Shown here: positions 59,613 to 64,000 of the stretch, in pieces
Position numbering within the stretch: the first letter of the stretch is position 1
How the letters are laid out: the number at the start of each line of letters is the position of its first letter
Source: Pseudarthrobacter oxydans
GTDB lineage: Bacteria; Actinomycetota; Actinomycetes; Actinomycetales; Micrococcaceae
DNA: 64,000 nucleotides
Reading direction: 5' to 3'
Assembly: GCF_034258515.1 (NCBI RefSeq)
Contig: NZ_CP139438.1
Coordinates: 992,001 to 1,056,000, forward strand
The notes under the pieces: model-generated
The model's input: the letters and a program-made list of their open reading frames with translations, nothing else
What the model was told of the DNA's origin: nothing
Database searches by the model: none
Program-made: the position numbers and the translations under genes

Positions 59613-60491
59613 ATGTCCATCACCACGTCCTTGCCTGAAACCATGCCTGCGTCCGGCACCCGCGCGGCGGCCGCCGTCGTACTTGCCGCCGTCCTTGCCC
59701 TGCTCACCGGGGGTGCCCCGGCAGCTGCCGACACCCTGGACAGCACCGCAACGCAGGCGGCCGGGCCGTCGGCCGCCGTTGAGGCAGCGGACCTGCTGGC
59801 CACCCTCCCCGTGAAGGGCCGCGCGCCCAAGACCGGATACGAGCGGGCACTGTTTGGCCCGACGTGGGCGGACGTGGACCAGAACGGCTGCGATACCCGG
59901 AACGACATCCTGCGGCGGGACCTGACCGAGGTCACCTACACCACCAGCGTCCCCTGCACGGTCAAGACCGGCATCCTGGCGGACCCGTACACGGGCACAA
60001 CCATCAGCTTCGTCCGCGGCACCACCACCAGCAGTGCCGTGCAGATCGACCACGTGGTGGCGCTCAGCGACGCCTGGCAGAAGGGCGCGCAGCAGCTGAC
60101 CACGGAGCAGCGGACGGCGTTCGCCAACGATCCGCTGAACCTGCAGGCAACGGACGGCCCCACCAACCAGCAAAAGGGCGACGGCGACGCCGCCACCTGG
60201 CTGCCCGCGAACAAGGGCTTCCGGTGCGAGTACGTCGCCCGGCAGGTCTCGGTCAAGGCACGGTACAGCCTGTGGGTGACGCAGGCCGAGCACGACGCGA
60301 TCGCGGGCATCCTTGCCGGGTGCCCCGGGCAGGTGGCGCCCGCCGCCGTCGAACCCGCCGCTCCTGCCGCGGTCTATTACGCCAACTGCGCCGAGGTGGT
60401 GGCTGCCGGAGCGGCCCCTCTGTACGCCGGTTCGCCAGGCTACAGGTCCGGGCTCGACGGGGATTCCGACGGGGTGGCCTGCGAGGGGTAG
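59613..60491 (+). CDS. secreted HNH (DUF1524-type) protein with excalibur domain
   Basis: A 292-residue paralog of the product of 38219-39346. A Sec signal (AAAAVVLAAVLALLTGGAPAAA) without a lipobox leads directly to the HNH domain: LFGPTWADVDQNGCDTRNDILRRDL, IDHVVALSDAWQKGAQQL, FANDPLNLQATDGPTN, with nearly every motif residue kept. Only a short linker precedes the C-terminal excalibur motif (GLDGDSDGVACEG). It is probably a soluble secreted nuclease, in contrast to the membrane-anchored paralog. The start is the ATG at 59613 after GGGGAA. Confidence 0.85.
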   Translation: MSITTSLPETMPASGTRAAAAVVLAAVLALLTGGAPAAADTLDSTATQAAGPSAAVEAADLLATLPVKGRAPKTGYERALFGPTWADVDQNGCDTRNDILRRDLTEVTYTTSVPCTVKTGILADPYTGTTISFVRGTTTSSAVQIDHVVALSDAWQKGAQQLTTEQRTAFANDPLNLQATDGPTNQQKGDGDAATWLPANKGFRCEYVARQVSVKARYSLWVTQAEHDAIAGILAGCPGQVAPAAVEPAAPAAVYYANCAEVVAAGAAPLYAGSPGYRSGLDGDSDGVACEG

Positions 60492-60632
60492 CTGTTGCCC
60501 GGGCCAGTCCGGGGGCTGTCCGGCAGGGCCCCGCGGACGACGGCGGCACGGTCAACTTCAGGACGGGGGTATCCACGGATAGGCTGGAGCTGACCGCACC
60601 AAGGCAACAAAGGGCACCGGAGGATGGGCACG

Positions 60633-61523
60633 ATGGCTGACGACCGGGCACCGGCCTTTGACCGGGTCGTCCTCATTTTCAATCCGACGAGGGCCGGGAT
60701 GGCCGCGCGGATCGATTCACTGCAGGAGGAGCTTGCCACGAACCTTCCGGGCCTGCAGGTGGTCCTGCTGCCCACGGAGTTCGCGGGGCACGCCCGGGAC
60801 CTGGCACGGTCAGCGGCCGGAAGCGGAGAACCGCTCATCGTCTCGGTCAGCGGCGACGGCGGTTATAACGAGGTGGTCAACGGGGTGATGGACGTGCCCG
60901 CCAGCAAGGCGGTGTGCACTGTGCTCCCGGCAGGCAACGCCAACGATCACCACAGGAGCATGCAGGTCCGGCCGCTCACCGAGGCCATCCGTGAGGGCAG
61001 CGTCCGCCGCATCGACCTGTTGCGCGTGACCTTCCGGGGGATGCACCGGGAGCAGGTCCGGTACGCGCACTCCTATGTGGGGTTCGGGCTCACGCCGCTG
61101 ATGGCCATCGGGATCGAAAAGGGTGGAAAAGGGAAAGTCCTGGAACTCATCTCCGTTGCCCGGACGCTTTCGGGCCTGAGACCGTTTGAGCTGGTGCGGG
61201 CCGACGGCGCCACCGCGAAGTTCGACAGCCTGATCCTGGCCAACGTCTCGCGCATGGCCAAATATGGAACGGTCAGCGAGTCGCACTCTCCGGACGATGG
61301 CCGGTTCGAGGTGGTGACGCTGCCCCATGCCGGGCTTATGAGGATGGCGCTCATGACCCTTCGGGCCGTCACGCTGGGGCTTGGGCACCAGCCCAGCGTC
61401 AGCAGTTACGCCTTCACGACGCGGGACGCCGTACCCTGCCAGATTGACGGCGAAGTGGTCTATGTCCAGGCGGGGACCCATGTCCTGGTGGAAAGCGCCA
61501 AGGGCGCCCTATCCACCATCTGA
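60633..61523 (+). CDS. diacylglycerol kinase-family protein
   Basis: A 296-residue protein of the diacylglycerol/sphingosine kinase catalytic family. LIFNPTRAGMAARIDSLQEEL is the nucleotide-site start, VSVSGDGGYNEVVNGVM the GGDGT-like loop (here GDGGYNE), and TVLPAGNANDHHRSM the third motif. The GDG-G-NE form matches lipid kinases that act on diacylglycerol or related lipids. The start is the ATG at 60633, nine bases after GGAGG; an ATG at 60624 is too close to it. Confidence 0.83.
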   Translation: MADDRAPAFDRVVLIFNPTRAGMAARIDSLQEELATNLPGLQVVLLPTEFAGHARDLARSAAGSGEPLIVSVSGDGGYNEVVNGVMDVPASKAVCTVLPAGNANDHHRSMQVRPLTEAIREGSVRRIDLLRVTFRGMHREQVRYAHSYVGFGLTPLMAIGIEKGGKGKVLELISVARTLSGLRPFELVRADGATAKFDSLILANVSRMAKYGTVSESHSPDDGRFEVVTLPHAGLMRMALMTLRAVTLGLGHQPSVSSYAFTTRDAVPCQIDGEVVYVQAGTHVLVESAKGALSTI

Positions 61524-61541
61524 CGGATCAGGGCGGTTGCC

Positions 61542-62009
61542 CTAAGCGTGTGCTGGACCGCCGAAGGACGGACGCCGGCCGGACCGGTAGGCAGAGTCGA
61601 TGACGGGGCCGAGCTCGTCGAGCACGGTCTTGTTTCCCGGCAGAACCACGTGGGCCAGGAATTCGGATTCAAGGGTGGCAATGCCTGCCGCCGCCGCCGC
61701 GAGTTTGGCGTCGATGGCCAGTGCCAGGGCATGCCAGGACTTGCGGTTGGCGCGTTCGAGGACCTTTGCGTTCGCCTCGTGAAGCGGGCCGTCGGCGATG
61801 TCCCCGCGGATAACCAGGGGGCCTTCGGACTGCAACAGCGGCAGGACAATCCGGAATTGCCGCCCGCCGCCCTTGAAGGCAATGGCACTATGGTTCCCAC
61901 GTTGGGTGAAAAGAACGTCCGTTGCCCCGTAGTCTCCGAGCGCCCGCCTGATGTGTTTCCGGGAAGCCTCGCTGGTGAAGGAATCGCCCCGGGTGTAAGG
62001 ACCTGTCAT
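61542..62009 (-). CDS. hypothetical protein, phage-like pattern
   Basis: A 155-residue protein: SEASRKHIRRALGDYGATDVLFTQRGNHSAIAFKGGGRQFRIVLPLL, followed by a helical region rich in Ala and charged residues (ANAKVLERANRKSWHALALAIDAKLAAAAAGIATLESEFLAHVVLPGNKTVLDEL). The first half, with YGA then an AIAFKxxGRQFRI strand pair, resembles small proteins often found in actinophages and prophages; that is a loose recollection. No other phage genes are near. Function is unknown. Confidence 0.5.
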   Translation of the reverse strand: MTGPYTRGDSFTSEASRKHIRRALGDYGATDVLFTQRGNHSAIAFKGGGRQFRIVLPLLQSEGPLVIRGDIADGPLHEANAKVLERANRKSWHALALAIDAKLAAAAAGIATLESEFLAHVVLPGNKTVLDELGPVIDSAYRSGRRPSFGGPAHA

Positions 62010-62115
62010 TCTTCAACTATGCGCCTCCCAGCCACTCTTTACTGCATGGCCGGTACCTGCGCGGAGTGAATCTGCGCCAGACTGGAAGCTGCACCCACCA
62101 CGAAAGCGGATTCCC

Positions 62116-62382
62116 TTGATTACTCTCCAGCAGGACGCAGACGGCTTCATCCGGATGAACCGGCACTACCCCAACAGCGTCCGCATCAGGATCGCCTTCA
62201 CCGACGGCAGCACCGGTGAGTTCTCAGGGCAGACCCTCAACAATGCCTACGACGCAGCCCTCGCGGAATTCCGCGCGAAGAACGGCCTCGACGCGCGGGG
62301 GTTCTCCAGGACGTCCGCCAGCCGGCAGAACTCCGGCAACAAAGTCGATTTTGTTCCCGTGCATCCCGGCATGGGGGAGTAA
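62116..62382 (+). CDS. hypothetical protein
   Basis: An 88-residue soluble protein, MITLQQDADGFIRMNRHYPNSVRIRIAFTDGSTGEF and then a helix (NNAYDAALAEFRAKNGLD) and a polar tail. Start is TTG at 62116 with AAGCGGA upstream. I do not recognise a family. It ends five bases before the convergent PEP-synthase-like gene. Confidence 0.5.
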   Translation: MITLQQDADGFIRMNRHYPNSVRIRIAFTDGSTGEFSGQTLNNAYDAALAEFRAKNGLDARGFSRTSASRQNSGNKVDFVPVHPGMGE

Positions 62383-62386
62383 CCGC

Positions 62387-64000
62387 TCAGCTTCGGGGAA
62401 CCCCCGGACCGGCATGGTCCTCGATCGTGACCGTCCCCGCGTCCCCGTCCACGCTGACCCGCGGGCCGCCGGCAAGCCGCTGCGTGGCAACCCCGGTGCC
62501 GAGCACGGCCGGGATGCCGTACTCGCGGGCCACGATGGAGCTGTGGCTGAGCGGGCCGCCGACGTCCGTCACCACACCTGAGGCCATCGCGAACAGCGGC
62601 GTCCACGCGGGTGTGGTGATGCGGGCCACCAGCACCTCGCCGGGCTGCATGAGGGCGAAATCCTGCGGACCCCTCAGCACGCGGGCCGGCGCGGTGACCC
62701 GGCCGGAGCTCGCCCCGGCACCCTTGATCACATCACCGGGCTGGTGCTGGGAGCCTGCCGGCATCATGGAACCGAAGGCTTTGTCCATCCACCGGCGCTC
62801 CGGCAGCATCTGCGGCGCGGCAGCCTTCACCTGGCCCCGCCACAGCATCCTGCGCTCCTCCACGGCAGCGGCGCGCACGGGCCGCCCGGCCCCGGCGATT
62901 GCAGCGCCCCCGCGGGCTTCCGGTTCGGCGAGGCCGAACTCGACGGCGCTCCGCAGTTCCTGGAACCGCAGCCAGAACACGTCGTCCGGCGCGGCGATGA
63001 CGCCCGATTCCACCAGCCGCCGGCCCAGTTCCAGCAGCATCCGCCGCAGCAGCGGCCAGGCGAGTCCGACGTCGGCCAGCGCGTCCTCACGGATGGGCGC
63101 GGTCTCCTGCGCCCACCCCAGCAGCCGGCGGAACACGGCCCGGCGGCGCGGTCCCAGCCTGCCTTCCATCTGCTTGGTCAGTTCCTCCCGGCGCTCGGTC
63201 AGCAGCTGCTGCCGCTCGTGCGGGTCGGTGCCTTGCCCGCGCAGGTAGAACTTCACGGTCTCCAGCTGGGCGGAGGGATCGTCGGCCGGCACCGGGGTGG
63301 CGAAATCCAGGTTGTAGACGGCGTGGCCAAACCGGTCCAGGTGCTCCCTGAACGTGAACCGCCATTCCTGCCACAGGACGTCGTCCACACCCTCGGGCGC
63401 GGAGCCGGTGCGCTGGCACTCGGCGAGCACCGCCGTCGGCCGTTCCAGCAGGGCCGCCGCCAGTCCGGGATCGCTGCGGGCCCAGCCGGCCAGGTCGTAC
63501 AGGGACTTTTCCGCCCGGATGGGCTCGCTGTCGAAGCCCAGGAGGAAGGTCTGGGCCGGCGGATCGCCGTCGCGCCGGAGGACCTTGTCGTAGAAGGCCC
63601 GGAAGGAGATTTCGCTCATGGTGGCGAGCGGAATGATGGACTGCACGGCCGTGTAGTACACGGTTCCGGCGTCCAGGAGGGCCTGCGCCCCCGCCAGCAG
63701 TTCCTCCCCGGGGAGGTCGGCCGGCGGCGTCACGGACCAGTCCTTGATCACCCGTTCGTAGCGCGGATGCGAGTATTCGCGCCAGCCCGCAATGCCCATG
63801 TGCCCTTTGCCGCGGGCCAGCGCGCCCAGTGCCGTGAACAGCCTGCCCGTCAGGCGCCACATGCCGGAGGTGCGGTAGTAGTAATAGGCGTAGCCGTTGA
63901 TGGTGGGCAGGTGAATGTCGCCCTCGCGGAGGACGTCCTTGCCGGTCGCTTCCGCCATGAGGGCCCGCAGCGAGCGCGATACCGAGCCGTCAATCAGGTC
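62387..64000 (-). CDS. PEP-synthase-like / rifampicin phosphotransferase-like enzyme, N-terminus cut
   Basis: The C-terminal 537 residues of a PEP-utilising enzyme that continues past the right edge. The frame is open to base 64000. The phosphohistidine swivelling domain is intact near the C-terminus: GAGASSGRVTAPARVLRGPQDFALMQPGEVLVARITTPAWTPLFAMASGVVTDVGGPLSHSSIVAREYGIPAVLGTGVAT, with the catalytic His in GGPLSHSSIVARE. The region before it (WRFTFREHLDRFGHAVYNLDF and similar) resembles the central part of rifampicin phosphotransferases and PEP synthase-like proteins. Without the N-terminal ATP-grasp domain the substrate cannot be told. Confidence 0.82.
   Translation of the reverse strand, partial: DLIDGSVSRSLRALMAEATGKDVLREGDIHLPTINGYAYYYYRTSGMWRLTGRLFTALGALARGKGHMGIAGWREYSHPRYERVIKDWSVTPPADLPGEELLAGAQALLDAGTVYYTAVQSIIPLATMSEISFRAFYDKVLRRDGDPPAQTFLLGFDSEPIRAEKSLYDLAGWARSDPGLAAALLERPTAVLAECQRTGSAPEGVDDVLWQEWRFTFREHLDRFGHAVYNLDFATPVPADDPSAQLETVKFYLRGQGTDPHERQQLLTERREELTKQMEGRLGPRRRAVFRRLLGWAQETAPIREDALADVGLAWPLLRRMLLELGRRLVESGVIAAPDDVFWLRFQELRSAVEFGLAEPEARGGAAIAGAGRPVRAAAVEERRMLWRGQVKAAAPQMLPERRWMDKAFGSMMPAGSQHQPGDVIKGAGASSGRVTAPARVLRGPQDFALMQPGEVLVARITTPAWTPLFAMASGVVTDVGGPLSHSSIVAREYGIPAVLGTGVATQRLAGGPRVSVDGDAGTVTIEDHAGPGVPRS

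Overview
The window comes from a high-GC Gram-positive chromosome, most likely Arthrobacter or Pseudarthrobacter (Micrococcaceae). This rests on gene content and codon use only. The signs are strong G/C third positions, frequent GTG and TTG starts, Tat and lipobox exports, mycothiol-type DinB and GerW-like proteins, sugar ABC systems without their own ATPase, and an actinobacterial sulfoquinovose gene set. I saw no tRNA, rRNA, CRISPR array, insertion sequence or integrase. Nearly every base belongs to an intact gene; two genes are cut by the window edges (1-172 and 62387-64000).

Layout. 1-9439: a cut DUF6457 gene, Zn formaldehyde dehydrogenase, a GNAT protein, a class A beta-lactamase-like serine hydrolase, an MFS exporter, an ArsR-SRPBCC fusion with its own palindromic promoter/operator, an MscS channel, a secreted glycerophosphodiesterase and a second MFS exporter. 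9675-21304: the main feature, a probable sulfoquinovose (sulfo-EMP2 type) catabolic regulon. Its eight-gene minus-strand operon encodes a PfkB kinase, a LacD/YihT-type aldolase, a sugar ABC binding protein with two permeases, an aldehyde dehydrogenase, a TauE/SafE exporter and an AGE-family isomerase. A divergent plus-strand arm encodes a Gfo/Idh/MocA protein (candidate NAD-dependent sulfoquinovosidase), a DeoR regulator and a D-2-hydroxyacid dehydrogenase. Two matching palindromic operators lie at the two promoters. 21419-26030: a membrane protein/lipoprotein pair of unknown function, a MarR-MFS pair and a SOUL heme-binding protein.

26101-34188: a polyol (sorbitol/mannitol type) operon with ABC binding protein, two permeases, sorbitol-type dehydrogenase, fructokinase-type kinase and mannitol dehydrogenase, next to a divergent AraC regulator. 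34222-47574: mostly small housekeeping or stress genes, a secreted HNH-excalibur protein, a secreted LVIVD/PA-domain protein, a LuxR regulator and an ABC-2 exporter. 47620-64000: a CNNM/CorC protein, a two-subunit NAD-linked formate dehydrogenase, a MarR/acyl-CoA ligase/DUF2177 operon, an OFA-family transporter with its 47-residue small subunit, a second HNH-excalibur protein, a diacylglycerol-kinase-family protein and the C-terminal part of a PEP-synthase-like enzyme.

How they fit together. The sulfoquinovose set would import SQ or its glycosides, hydrolyse, isomerise, phosphorylate and split the sugar into DHAP and sulfolactaldehyde, oxidise the latter to sulfolactate and export it. The polyol operon would convert hexitols to fructose and fructose 6-phosphate. 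Formaldehyde dehydrogenase, formate dehydrogenase and the OFA transporter form a loose C1/formate theme.
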